DNA from: Paraburkholderia tropica
GTDB taxonomy: Bacteria; Pseudomonadota; Gammaproteobacteria; Burkholderiales; Burkholderiaceae
Assembly: GCF_900109265.1 (NCBI RefSeq)
Contig: NZ_FNZM01000015.1
Span: forward strand, 1-64,000
Direction of reading: 5' to 3'
DNA: 64,000 nucleotides
The notes under the pieces: model-generated
The model's input: only the letters and a program-made list of their open reading frames with translations
The model's database searches: none
Told to the model about the DNA's origin: nothing
Shown: positions 1 through 8,331 of the stretch, piece after piece
Numbering within the stretch: the first letter of the stretch is position 1
Layout of the letters: every line of letters starts with the position of its first letter
Program-made: the position numbers and the translations under genes

Positions 1-35
1 AACTGATACTAATTGCCCGTAAGGCTTGATCCTAT
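1..35 (+). rRNA. rrl: 23S ribosomal RNA, 3' end (partial)
   Basis: The first bases read as the conserved 3' tail of bacterial 23S rRNA (ACTAAT...CCGT.AGGCTTGA), which closes helix 1 with the 5' end of the molecule. Only the last ~35 nt are inside the window. The exact 3' end is uncertain by a few bases. It lies about 140 nt upstream of 5S rRNA on the same strand, the normal rrn operon order. Confidence 0.85.
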
Positions 36-177
36 AACAGGTGTGTCTTTGAGAGACGCACGGTTGAGAGATCAGTGTTGTGCCGATATAAACAACACAA
101 CCCGAATTCAGTAAAAACTCTTTACGCTTCTTCCAGATTGGCTGTGGCGCCCCCAAAGGCGACGCAGCAACCCGTCA

Positions 178-293
178 TGCCTGATGACCATAGCGAGTCG
201 GTCCCACCCCTTCCCATCCCGAACAGGACCGTGAAACGACTCTACGCCGATGATAGTGCGGATTGCCCGTGTGAAAGTAGGTAATCGTCAGGC
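178..293 (+). rRNA. rrf: 5S ribosomal RNA
   Basis: The sequence carries the conserved 5S core (CCCATCCCGAACAGG... and the GTGAAAGTAGGT loop). Its first and last bases (TGCCTGATGACC / GGTAATCGTCAGGC) pair as the terminal helix, giving ~116 nt, as in Burkholderia. It follows the 23S tail and is followed by a strong hairpin, so this is the distal end of an rrn operon. Confidence 0.96.
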
Positions 294-309
294 TTCTTAT
301 GCAGTACGT

Positions 310-353
310 CCAGAACCCCGGTTTCTCCAGAAGGAGAGCCGGGGTTCTGGCGT
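310..353 (+). terminator. rrn operon terminator hairpin
   Basis: A 12-bp perfect stem (CCAGAACCCCGG / CCGGGGTTCTGG) extended by six more pairs around an AGAA loop begins 17 nt after 5S. It is followed only by a short T run (GTTTGG), but its strength and place make it the operon terminator. Confidence 0.85.
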
Positions 354-516
354 TTGGGCGCGGGAAATACGCGTGCCGGCTAGTGACTAACGTGCTCGGC
401 TAGCTCACGGTAGCGCGAATAGCAAACCGCTCCCCGCAGCTGCTATCGAGCAGCCGCAGAATAGACGCAACGTCCGTCTGACCACAACCAAGGGCCGCAA
501 TGGCCCCCGCCTCAGC

Positions 517-652
517 TCAATGTCTGCGGCGCACGCGCTCGAGCACGTGATGCTCGGCGAGCCAGTGGTGCATCATGCCTTCCCCGTTGTGTTCCTTCCG
601 GTAAGCGCGCGATTTACCGAAGAGACACCGAGGGTAAAAGATCTGGCCCGAC
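517..652 (-). pseudogene. unrecognised coding remnant, C-terminal piece
   Basis: On the minus strand about 45 codons are open and read like protein (Tyr, His, Trp and Arg rich, ending VRRRH before a TGA). They have no start codon, and the frame is broken upstream exactly where IS3-like sequence begins. I infer a gene cut by an insertion, but I do not recognise the family. The rest of 354-657 shows no other feature. Confidence 0.25.
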
Positions 653-657
653 TGACC

Positions 658-918
658 TCACCCTGCCGAGTGCACCATTCGTAAGTTAGTGGTCTCGCCG
701 GTTTTCGGTTGATGCAGTTGTCGGAATTGGTCCGGTGCCAGTTGCCTCAAGGCACTATGCGGGCGCACCGAGTTGTAGTCCGTGCGGCACGCTTTGATCG
801 GCGTGCGAGCATCGTCGAGACTGACGAACGCATGCTGCTTCAAACACCTTTCGCGCAGCCGGTCGTTGAAGCTTTCGATGTGTGCGTTTTCCACCGGCTC
901 TCCAGGACGGATGATCAC
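658..918 (-). pseudogene. IS3-family transposase (OrfB) C-terminal remnant
   Basis: The 86 residues match the end of the DDE integrase domain of IS3-family OrfB: RPGEPVENAHIESFNDRLR, then the glutamate region and YNSVRPHSAL. The first part of the catalytic domain is missing and a stop lies just upstream in the same frame, so this is a non-functional fragment. Together with the recombinase relic next to it, it marks decayed mobile DNA behind the rRNA operon. Confidence 0.85.
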
Positions 919-1226
919 CTCTGTATCCGCTGCTCAAAGGTTGAGCAGGGCATTCAATCACGTCGGTAAATTCGATGAAGACTACGGGTCTAGGTGGGTC
1001 AATTCTGGGTGAACGTCAATAGTCCTGCATGGCTCCGGGTGCGTGGCTGCTCGCGCGAACACTTAGAACCCGAGAACTTTCGTTGATGGGCTACTGCGAC
1101 AGGCAGGTTTCACAGATTGAACGGGTCGCGAGGAGATTCCGAACGACCGCTTTCAATGGGCGTTCAGGTCTGACGGTCATTGCCTGCATCTGGTCGGTAA
1201 GCGTCTGTTCGCCGGCCATGTTGCCG
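919..1226. other. non-coding stretch between mobile-element relics
   Basis: No convincing gene is visible. The bases around 995-1020 (GGGTCAATTCTGGGTGAACG) look like a motif often seen near insertion sequence ends, but no paired inverted repeat was found. The short stretch 1536-1766, up to the LysR gene, is also empty. Confidence 0.4.
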
Positions 1227-1535
1227 TCAGACCTCGGTCTGCTCCGTTGTCTCGGATTGAACCGGTCGTTGCGTCTTCTGCTGCATCACCATTGCACGCG
1301 AACCAACATGGGCACCTTGGCAGACGTCTTGCACCTACAGCCGCGCCAGATCGCACGCTCGAAGTTTGCTATCAATTGCAAGATTGAACATAGCCAGCTT
1401 GCGAATGTTCGAAGACATCTGGAGCCGGGTGCGTATCGCCCAAATTTCCGGAAGATTCAACGGCGGCTTCTGGCCGGTTGGTTTTCCCTTGTTCCACGGC
1501 ACACGGTTGCCTGCCTGACCATTCTCCGTTTCCAT
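1227..1535 (-). pseudogene. tyrosine recombinase/integrase relic with internal stop
   Basis: The N-terminal part (GQKPPLNLPEIWAIRTRLQM..., LAMFNLAIDSKLRACDL) matches a common proteobacterial family of small tyrosine recombinases. After DLARL there is an in-frame TAG where the family has a basic residue. The frame then continues with recognisable family sequence (GSRAMVMQQKTQRPVQ...TEQT) to a TGA. The catalytic C-terminal half is absent. It was called by reading through the stop on the minus strand. Confidence 0.7.
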
Positions 1536-1766
1536 GACGATCCAGCGGGCCGTCTCGCAGTGGAAGCAGTGGTCGCTACCCTACCCCGAGCGGCCTCCTG
1601 TCCGACCATGTGCCAACGGCTGTTTGTGGCCGCCACTACGCGGTCGTTCGCGAGCGCTCACCAGGAAAGGTTCGAACGACTTGTCACGGCAGAATCGCGG
1701 CGTGAGCTCACATGGAAAAAAGCTCGTGGTGCGTTTCGCCGAACGCCCCTGTGTTGGTGGCGGCGA

Positions 1767-2651
1767 CTACGCCAGTCGCAAATCCCACAACACATCAAGT
1801 ACATGTTGCGTGGACCGCTCAACGTGCCCCGCGCGATACGCAATACCGAGCCGTCGCCATAACGCAGGGCGTAGCGGACGCATGACAATGCGCTTGTCGG
1901 GTATTGGCGTCGTGGCCTCATGGGGCAACAGCGCTGCGCCGTAACCCGCTGCTACCAGACTCTTGATCGCATCGTTGTAGTTAAGCTCGATGCGCGGCGC
2001 AGGGTGGTGACCACCGGCCGCGAACCACTCCGTAGTCAAGCGCGAGAGACGCGTGGTCGCGTCGTTGAGAATGAGTGGCTGGGCAGCGAGCCATTCAGGA
2101 GTCACGCGCGCCGGGCATTGCCAATGGGCCGGCACAAACGCCATCACCGGATCGCGGCGCCAGGGCTTGATGACGAGTCCGGCCACCGCAGGCTGAGGTA
2201 GCGCGACCAGCCCGATATCCAACGTCCCCTCCACCAGCCGCGACAGGGTCTCCTGCGAAGTCAGCACGGCAATCTGAACGTCGATGGCGGGGTGGTGCTC
2301 GCGCAGCGCCTCCAGCGCTTGAGGCAGTAGATGTGCGATCACGCCCGTGGATGCGCCGAGACGCGCGCGTCCTTCGAGCCCTTCGACCTGCCGCTGAACA
2401 TCGTCCAACGCCTGCTCCGCGTCGGCCAGCAACCGGCGCGCACGCTCCACCAGCAGATCGCCGATCGACGTCGGCCCCACATGGCCGCGCCTGCGTAGTA
2501 GCAGCGGCGCCCCGACGCGTTCTTCGAGTTCGGCGATGTGAAGGCTGACCGTTGGAGGTGCGAGATGCAATGCGCGCGCCGCATCGGCGAAGGAACCCCG
2601 GTCGGTGACTGCAACCAGAGTGCGCAAACGGTCCAGACTGATCTCTCGCAT
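1767..2651 (-). CDS. LysR-family transcriptional regulator, divergent from argC
   Basis: 294 aa, normal LysR length. Residues 1-60 form the winged helix-turn-helix (FADAARALHLAPPTVSLHIAELEERVG) and residues ~90-290 the effector-binding domain. The start ATG lies 129 bp from the argC start on the other strand. A perfect inverted repeat sits 13 bp upstream of this start, so autoregulation and control of argC are likely. The effector is unknown; arginine or a precursor is a guess from context. Confidence 0.9.
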   Translation of the reverse strand: MREISLDRLRTLVAVTDRGSFADAARALHLAPPTVSLHIAELEERVGAPLLLRRRGHVGPTSIGDLLVERARRLLADAEQALDDVQRQVEGLEGRARLGASTGVIAHLLPQALEALREHHPAIDVQIAVLTSQETLSRLVEGTLDIGLVALPQPAVAGLVIKPWRRDPVMAFVPAHWQCPARVTPEWLAAQPLILNDATTRLSRLTTEWFAAGGHHPAPRIELNYNDAIKSLVAAGYGAALLPHEATTPIPDKRIVMRPLRPALWRRLGIAYRAGHVERSTQHVLDVLWDLRLA

Positions 2652-2663
2652 GATGTCGACCAG

Positions 2664-2680
2664 ATTCAGAAAAACTGAAT
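2664..2680. promoter_or_regulatory. LysR-type operator (ATTCAG-N5-CTGAAT)
   Basis: Perfect 6-bp arms around an AAAAA spacer give a 17-bp palindrome containing a T-N11-A box, typical of LysR sites. It lies 13 bp upstream of the LysR start and ~100 bp upstream of argC. Confidence 0.6.
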
Positions 2681-2779
2681 GTAGAAGTCACGAAATTCAA
2701 CTTTCCCTATTCTAACCTTCCGCGCAACATAGGGCTCCTTCTACCTGTTAGCACTCACAGTCAGCGGAGCGATCCTCGT

Positions 2780-3709
2780 ATGAGTTCTCCCGTAGTTTTC
2801 ATCGACGGCGACCAGGGCACCACCGGCCTGCAAATCCACGAACGGCTACGCGACCGGACCGATATCCGCGTGCTCACGCTCGCGTCCGCAGAGCGCAAAG
2901 ATCCGCGGCGTCGCACGGAAGCGATCAACGCCTGCGATATCGCCATGCTCTGTTTGCCGGATGCCGCCGCGCGCGAGGCCGTAGACGCCATCGTGAATCC
3001 TGACGTGAGAGTGATCGACGCCAGCTCGGCGCATCGGACCCATCCGGATTGGGTCTATGGTTTTCCGGAAATGACGCCGGGGCAGGCGGAGCGCATCGCG
3101 AACGCGCGCAGGGTGACGAATCCCGGCTGCTATCCGACCGGCGCAATCGGCTTGCTGCATCCCTTGATGGCGGCTGGGCTCATCCCGGACAACTACCCGA
3201 TCAGTATTCACGCGGTCTCCGGATACTCGGGACGCGGGCGTGCTGGCGTGGACGAACATGAAGGGCCGGGCGCAGCGAACGCGCCGTCGTATCAGGTCTA
3301 TGGTCTGGAGCTTGCGCACAAGCATACGCCGGAGATCGAGCAACATGCCCGGCTCGGGCAGCGTCCTGTTTTTGTTCCCGCGTACGGTGCGTTCCGGCAG
3401 GGCATCGTGCTAACGGTGCCGCTGGCGTCACGCCTGCTTGCATCTGGCGCGGACGGCGCGACGTTACATGCCTGCCTCGCGCGCCACTATGCCGATGCGG
3501 CCCATGTTCGCGTCTTGCCGCTGGAGGAATCGGGCGCATTAAAGCACCTGGATCCGCAGGTGCTGAATGGGACGAACGATATGAACCTGTGCGTCTTCCA
3601 GAACGTCGAGCACGGGCAGGTATTGCTCGCCGCGGTTTTCGATAATCTCGGCAAGGGAGCATCGGGTGCTGCTGTTCAGAACCTGAATCTGATGCTGGAT
3701 CGCGGATAG
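2780..3709 (+). CDS. argC: N-acetyl-gamma-glutamyl-phosphate reductase, type 2
   Basis: 309 aa, the length of the short (AGPR type 2) branch. It catalyses the NADPH-dependent reduction of N-acetylglutamyl phosphate to the semialdehyde, the third step of arginine synthesis. The Rossmann motif GDQGTTG is at residues 10-16, and the active-site cysteine is C117 in NPGCYPTG. The start has a GGAG-containing leader. It stands alone, divergent from a LysR gene, not in an arg operon; Burkholderia usually have a second argC elsewhere, so this may be a paralog under separate control. Confidence 0.93.
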   Translation: MSSPVVFIDGDQGTTGLQIHERLRDRTDIRVLTLASAERKDPRRRTEAINACDIAMLCLPDAAAREAVDAIVNPDVRVIDASSAHRTHPDWVYGFPEMTPGQAERIANARRVTNPGCYPTGAIGLLHPLMAAGLIPDNYPISIHAVSGYSGRGRAGVDEHEGPGAANAPSYQVYGLELAHKHTPEIEQHARLGQRPVFVPAYGAFRQGIVLTVPLASRLLASGADGATLHACLARHYADAAHVRVLPLEESGALKHLDPQVLNGTNDMNLCVFQNVEHGQVLLAAVFDNLGKGASGAAVQNLNLMLDRG

Positions 3710-3849
3710 CGAATGGCCATGGCAAACGCGTCGCCGCTATTTATGAGCTTCCGGGATCGAGCCTGAAATCGTTGGGATCTGTCGTGAGGAACGGGGCGAG
3801 TCAGTCAAAAGCCCCCGAGTCCGCTAAACAGTTTCTTCCCCAGATGCCA

Positions 3850-4839
3850 TCAGCCGCGTCGACGCCAGTTCGGCACGGCGCTGAGAATCCGCGCAACGAT
3901 GGAACCCTGTGCCGGAACCGTTTCTCTTCGCGCGCCACCAGCAAGCGATCCAGCCGACAGGTCTGCATGATCCTCGCCGAGCAGATCGTGAATGGCAACG
4001 TACCCATCGCCGCGGTACACATGCTCGACCAGCCGATGGATCTTGCCAAGGGGCTCGGACAACCAGTTATAGGTCGATGGCAGATCCTCTGCCGCATGCC
4101 TGCAACTCGCAAGAAACGCGTCGAACGCTGCCCGATGGCTGCTGCGTCGTCCGCGGAAGACGTGCAGCATTGACGCCGACGCAGGGGTCTTGACCGTCGC
4201 ACTGATCACCGAAGGAAGAAGCTCGTCGCGAAAGCCGTGCTCATCGGCGTAACGCGATGCAAGCACATGGTCTTTCAGCGCACTCAGTTCCGCGATCGTC
4301 GTACAGCGACGGGCCGCGATACCGTAGTTATTGGTCTGATAGCGGAAATCATGCGGCTTACGCTCACCCCACTGGAAATCCGGCGTAATGTCGCCGGTGA
4401 CGAAGGTGGAATGGCGTTCGCTGCCGAGGCGGAACAACGGTGTCACGATGCTGTCGGCATCCGTCTTTGCCGCACGGATGACCTCCGGCAGATGCGGCGC
4501 GAAGAAGTCGTCGTCGTCATGGAAATAGACGTAGCAACGCTCCACCGAAGCACACTGAGCGACAATCGAAAGCTGGTCGAGCGTCAGCATTCTGGCGTCA
4601 GGAATCGCCGAGATATTGCGGCGCGAAAGCATCGCGACCGCATGCCGGAAGGTAAAGAAGTCGATGGAGAAACGCCGGTTCCATTCGCCGATCAACGACA
4701 CCAGCCGATCGGGGAAGCCCGGCACAGGATGGTCCGGAACGTAACGGGAAGGATCGATGGCCAGGCCCTGGCGATAATCCCGGGAAAGGCTTTGCCAATC
4801 CGGCGATTGTCGACGCACGAAAACGACTGCCGCGGTCAC
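3850..4839 (-). CDS. putative rhamnosyltransferase-like glycosyltransferase
   Basis: About 329 aa from a GTG start with GAGG six bases upstream; the frame is open to 5034 but the upstream part reads poorly. A beta-strand followed by YFHDDDDFF (the acidic DXD-like motif of GT-A glycosyltransferases) and a downstream HDFRYQTNNYG segment suggest a family of putative rhamnosyl transferases. No signal peptide or membrane segment is evident, so it is probably cytosolic. It is isolated between argC (convergent) and a LysR gene, so the acceptor is unknown. Confidence 0.5.
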   Translation of the reverse strand: MTAAVVFVRRQSPDWQSLSRDYRQGLAIDPSRYVPDHPVPGFPDRLVSLIGEWNRRFSIDFFTFRHAVAMLSRRNISAIPDARMLTLDQLSIVAQCASVERCYVYFHDDDDFFAPHLPEVIRAAKTDADSIVTPLFRLGSERHSTFVTGDITPDFQWGERKPHDFRYQTNNYGIAARRCTTIAELSALKDHVLASRYADEHGFRDELLPSVISATVKTPASASMLHVFRGRRSSHRAAFDAFLASCRHAAEDLPSTYNWLSEPLGKIHRLVEHVYRGDGYVAIHDLLGEDHADLSAGSLAGGARRETVPAQGSIVARILSAVPNWRRRG

Positions 4840-5252
4840 TAGGTACCTCAAATGGGCTGAGACGGCTGGCCGCATCCCCTTACCGACGATCAACGCGAAC
4901 GACACATCGCGTGTGCAGCCGAGTGTGCGCCAGGTGCAGATTGCTGCGATCGCAATTGTACCGATGGCGCCTGGAAGGCGTTTACGCTTGATTACGCGGT
5001 CTTTCTGATGTTTTCCGGGGTGGGCAACGGCCACGCGTCGCGTCCGGCGACCTGCACTGGATCCCGGCAGCTCCCTCAGTATGGAAATGGACTATACGAG
5101 ACCGCAAAGCAGCCGACCAGTACATGAGGTCGATGCAACCGCCATTCGCGCCCGTCTGCGTTCATATCAGGGGCCAGCCGACGCGCCCCTGATCGCGCGG
5201 CTTACGAGCCTGCTGTTCCAGCGGGCCGCTCCCGGCCGACCCAGTGCGGCGC

Positions 5253-6173
5253 TCAGTGTCTCGAATGCCGCACCGCCCCTTTTTTCAGCCATGAAACGAC
5301 TTCGTCGACCATCGGATGGTGACGCTCGGTATTCCATATCAAAGCCGCGGTGACAACCATGATCTTCTCTTTCAGGGGCCTCACCACGACATTCTCCGGT
5401 GCCAGCTTTCGCATCGTCGCCGGAACCAGCGCCACGCCCTGTCCGCACCCGACGTACGCGATCTGCGAGGTGACCGAGCGCACCTCGTGGGTGACGCGTG
5501 GGGTCAATCCGTGCGAACGGCAGACCGACGTCAGCAAGTCGAAGTAGACCGGGCTGACCTGCCGGGAAGACATCACGAGCTGTTCGTTCGTCAGCGATTG
5601 CAGTCGAACCCTGGGCAGCGCGGCAAGCGGATGATCCTTCGGAAGCGCTACAGCCAATCTGTCCTCGGCCAGTGGCAGGGTGGCGATTCCCTTTCCGACC
5701 TCGCCATCCACGCGGACAAATGCCAGATCGATCTCGCCCGCTTCGAGCGCGGGAATGGCGTCGACGCTATCGATTTCGCGCACGAATACGGTCAGATGCG
5801 GATGCGCATGCTTGAGCGCTTCCAGCACGGGCGGGACCGTTTCCAGCATGGCAGAAGTGATCGCGCCGACGTGCAGCACGCCTGACTGACCGGCCGCCAC
5901 TTCGCGGACTACGCGTTCCAGTCGTTCCACATGCTCCGCGAATTGCCGGATGGCGGGCAATATCGCCGCGCCTGCGGGGCTCAATTGCGTGCCTTGGCGA
6001 GATCGGTAAAAGAGCTGCAGTTTGAGCGATTGTTCAAGGACCTTGATCTGTTCCGTCAGCGGCGGCTGCGACATGTTGAGCCGCTTCGCCGCCCGCCCAT
6101 AGTGCTGCTCCTCCGCGACGGCGAGGAACATCCATAACTGCCTTATCAGCTTGAAATCGATCGTATTGCTCAT
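5253..6173 (-). CDS. LysR-family regulator of the RraA operon
   Basis: 306 aa. The N-terminal helix-turn-helix (YGRAAKRLNMSQPPLTEQIKVLE) is of the CatM/BenM-like branch that controls catabolic operons, followed by a full effector domain. It is divergent from the three-rraA operon and shares a short intergenic region with a T-N11-A palindrome, so it very probably activates that operon in response to a pathway intermediate. Confidence 0.9.
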   Translation of the reverse strand: MSNTIDFKLIRQLWMFLAVAEEQHYGRAAKRLNMSQPPLTEQIKVLEQSLKLQLFYRSRQGTQLSPAGAAILPAIRQFAEHVERLERVVREVAAGQSGVLHVGAITSAMLETVPPVLEALKHAHPHLTVFVREIDSVDAIPALEAGEIDLAFVRVDGEVGKGIATLPLAEDRLAVALPKDHPLAALPRVRLQSLTNEQLVMSSRQVSPVYFDLLTSVCRSHGLTPRVTHEVRSVTSQIAYVGCGQGVALVPATMRKLAPENVVVRPLKEKIMVVTAALIWNTERHHPMVDEVVSWLKKGAVRHSRH

Positions 6174-6229
6174 GTCGGTTTTTTTCGTCAGGGGGCGGTG
6201 AACGTACCATTGTGCCTGTTCCGAAATTA

Positions 6230-6244
6230 GTATCAGCGAGATAC
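6230..6244. promoter_or_regulatory. LysR-type operator (GTATC-N5-GATAC)
   Basis: A perfect 15-bp inverted repeat with T-N11-A geometry lies 56 bp upstream of the regulator start and 70 bp upstream of the first rraA-like gene. A further AT-rich direct repeat (ATACGAA ATACGAA) follows at once and could be the activation half-site. Its position inside an upstream extension of the downstream frame argues that the true start of that gene lies beyond it. Confidence 0.65.
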
Positions 6245-6313
6245 GAAATACGAAATTTACATATCAACCTGAAAGCGCGAGGATTGCCGCACTCTTCCAT
6301 GGAACTACGCGCG

Positions 6314-7006
6314 ATGAACCCGACATCCATTCTTGATCGCCTCGCGGCGCTGGACACCAACACGGTTTCCGACGCGCTCGACTTTCTCGGTCTGCCCGGT
6401 GCGACCTACGGACTGCGACCGTTGTGGAACTGCCCGAAGATCGTCGGTCGGGCGAGCACCATCCAGCTCGGGCCGAAAGCCGATGCGAAGCCGACCGTGC
6501 ATCTGATTTCGCCCGTCATCGACGCCGTGACAACGGACGACCGCGTACTGGTCATCGCCGGCGGAGCGGAGGGCATCTCGTGCTGGGGCGACATCCTGGC
6601 CAATGCCGCCACGGCAAAGCAGATTCGCGGATCAGTGATCGACGGCCTGAGCCGCGACATCGATGGCAGTGAATCGATCGGCTATCCCGTTTTCGGTCGC
6701 GGCGTGACGATGATCAGCGCGCGAAACCGCGTGATCCAGATTGATTCGGGCAAACCCGTCCAGATGGCGGGCGTCACCGTCGAGGAAGACGACTACGTGG
6801 TCGCCGATCGCTGCGGCACGGTGTTCGTAGCGGCCGCCCGCATCGAGGAAGTGCTGGATCTCGGAGAGCGTATTGCGCGCCGCCAGGATGGCATGGTGAC
6901 GGCCGTGCGTGCTGGCCGTTCGGTTGCCGAGGTCATGCACGACAAGGAATTCGAATCCATCGCAGTGCGCGGATTCGACATCATTTCTGTGGAGTGTCTC
7001 AAATGA
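6314..7006 (+). CDS. RraA-family aldolase/decarboxylase, copy 1
   Basis: About 230 aa from ATG 6314; ATG 6299 is possible and the frame is open to 6212. The RraA fold covers class II, metal-dependent aldolases that split 4-hydroxy-4-methyl-2-oxoglutarate and decarboxylate oxaloacetate. The catalytic D-X20-R-D signature is present (D93 in WGDILAN, R114-D115 in GLSRD). First gene of an operon with four-base overlaps. Its substrate need not be HMG; the conserved motif supports a lyase rather than only the RNase E-inhibitor role of E. coli RraA. Confidence 0.85.
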   Translation: MNPTSILDRLAALDTNTVSDALDFLGLPGATYGLRPLWNCPKIVGRASTIQLGPKADAKPTVHLISPVIDAVTTDDRVLVIAGGAEGISCWGDILANAATAKQIRGSVIDGLSRDIDGSESIGYPVFGRGVTMISARNRVIQIDSGKPVQMAGVTVEEDDYVVADRCGTVFVAAARIEEVLDLGERIARRQDGMVTAVRAGRSVAEVMHDKEFESIAVRGFDIISVECLK

Positions 7007-7683
7007 CGAAGCCGAAGAAGGCGGCTGCCGAAGATCAGGAACTGGTCGCGCTTTTCGCTGGACTGGATACCCCTGGCGTTTCCGATGCGATGGACAAACT
7101 CGGTCTGCATGGTCAGGCACTCGGCATCATGCCGCTGGCGAACTATGCGAAGGTCGTGGTGGGGCCCGCGTTCACTGTCAAATACGTACCCGCGAGCCAT
7201 CCTCCCGGCACGGTCGGCGACTTCATCGACGACGTCGCGCAAGGCGATGTCATCGTGCTCGACAACGACGGCCGTACCGACTGCACCGTCTGGGGAGACA
7301 TCATGACCCAGTACGCGGGGTTGCGTGGCATCGCCGGCACGGTCATCGACGGTGTCTGTCGCGATGTCAACAGGGCGCTCGGTGACAACTATCCGCTGTT
7401 CACGGCGGGCCGCTTCATGCGTACCGGCAAGGACCGCGTGCAGGTCGAATCGGTGAACGCGACGGTCGGAATCGGCACCGCGCGCGTCGCGTCGCGCGAC
7501 ATCGTGGTGGCTGATGCGAATGGCGTTGTCTTCGTGCCGCGTGGCCGCGCACGCGAAGTCGCGCAGATCGCTCGCCAGATCGAGGAAGTCGAGTCGCGGA
7601 TCCGCGAACAGATCGCCCAGGGCAAGTCGCTGGGTGATGCGCGTGCCGCACTCGGTTATCACACGCTGCAAACCAAAGGCTGA
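7003..7683 (+). CDS. RraA-family aldolase/decarboxylase, copy 2
   Basis: 226 aa from the ATG that overlaps the previous stop (ATGA); GGAG lies 8 bases upstream. The D-X20-R-D motif is complete: D99 (WGDIMTQ), R120-D121 (GVCRD). The C-terminal helix is long and charged, as in HMG/CHA aldolases. It is clearly a paralog of copy 1 but diverged, so duplication is old and the three copies probably act on different substrates or form a mixed oligomer. Confidence 0.87.
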   Translation: MTKPKKAAAEDQELVALFAGLDTPGVSDAMDKLGLHGQALGIMPLANYAKVVVGPAFTVKYVPASHPPGTVGDFIDDVAQGDVIVLDNDGRTDCTVWGDIMTQYAGLRGIAGTVIDGVCRDVNRALGDNYPLFTAGRFMRTGKDRVQVESVNATVGIGTARVASRDIVVADANGVVFVPRGRAREVAQIARQIEEVESRIREQIAQGKSLGDARAALGYHTLQTKG

Positions 7684-7686
7684 CCC

Positions 7687-8331
7687 ATGACCATTACTCA
7701 ATCCTACGATCAGACCCTGCTGCAGCAAGCCCGCAGACTGGGTACGTCCACGCTGTTCGAAGCATTGGGTGTTGCCACCAGCGCCGTCGATCCCGCCATC
7801 CACACGGTATGGCCGGGCGCGTCGGTCGCAGGTGCGGCGTATCCGCTCGAATGCTCTCCCGGCGACAACCTCTCGATCCATATCGCGATGGAGAGAGTAC
7901 CGCGCGGCAGCGTGCTTGTCATATCGAGCGGCGGATTCGTCGCGGGCTACTGGGGCGAGGTGCTGACGGTCGCTGCGGAAGCAGCCGGCGTCGTTGGTCT
8001 GGTCATTGATGGCGGCGTGCGTGACATCGCGGCACTGACCGCGCGACGCTTCCCAGCGTTCACTCGCGGCATTTGCATGCGCGGCACGATCAAGGCGAGT
8101 TCGCCGTCGGTCGGACAGCCGATCAGCTTCGCGGGAACGCCTGTGGCGGCTGGCGATCTGGTTGTTGCGGACGATGACGGCGTGCTCGTGATCCCCGCTG
8201 CACATGTTGGAGGGACACTGTCGCGAGGGCAGGCACGTGCCGACAAGGAAGCGAAGATGATGGACGCGCTACGTGAAGGCCACAGCACGCTGGAGCTGAT
8301 GGGACTCACGAGCTGGAGGGCGGGGCAATGA
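7687..8331 (+). CDS. RraA-family aldolase/decarboxylase, copy 3
   Basis: 214 aa, three bases after copy 2. The metal/catalytic motif has glutamate in the first position (E91-X20-R112-D113 in GYWGEV...GGVRD), which the family also accepts. SPGDNLSIH near residue 57 is the substrate-loop region. It overlaps the aminotransferase start by four bases, so translation is coupled. Same family role as copies 1 and 2; the substrate is unknown. Confidence 0.86.
   Translation: MTITQSYDQTLLQQARRLGTSTLFEALGVATSAVDPAIHTVWPGASVAGAAYPLECSPGDNLSIHIAMERVPRGSVLVISSGGFVAGYWGEVLTVAAEAAGVVGLVIDGGVRDIAALTARRFPAFTRGICMRGTIKASSPSVGQPISFAGTPVAAGDLVVADDDGVLVIPAAHVGGTLSRGQARADKEAKMMDALREGHSTLELMGLTSWRAGQ

Noticed and set aside
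75..284. 69-aa open frame across the 5S rRNA
   Set aside because: It lies inside and before the 5S gene, and the RNA structure explains the sequence.
1029..1862. 277-aa plus-strand frame
   Set aside because: It is antisense to the integrase relic and the LysR gene, with low-complexity arginine-rich sequence.
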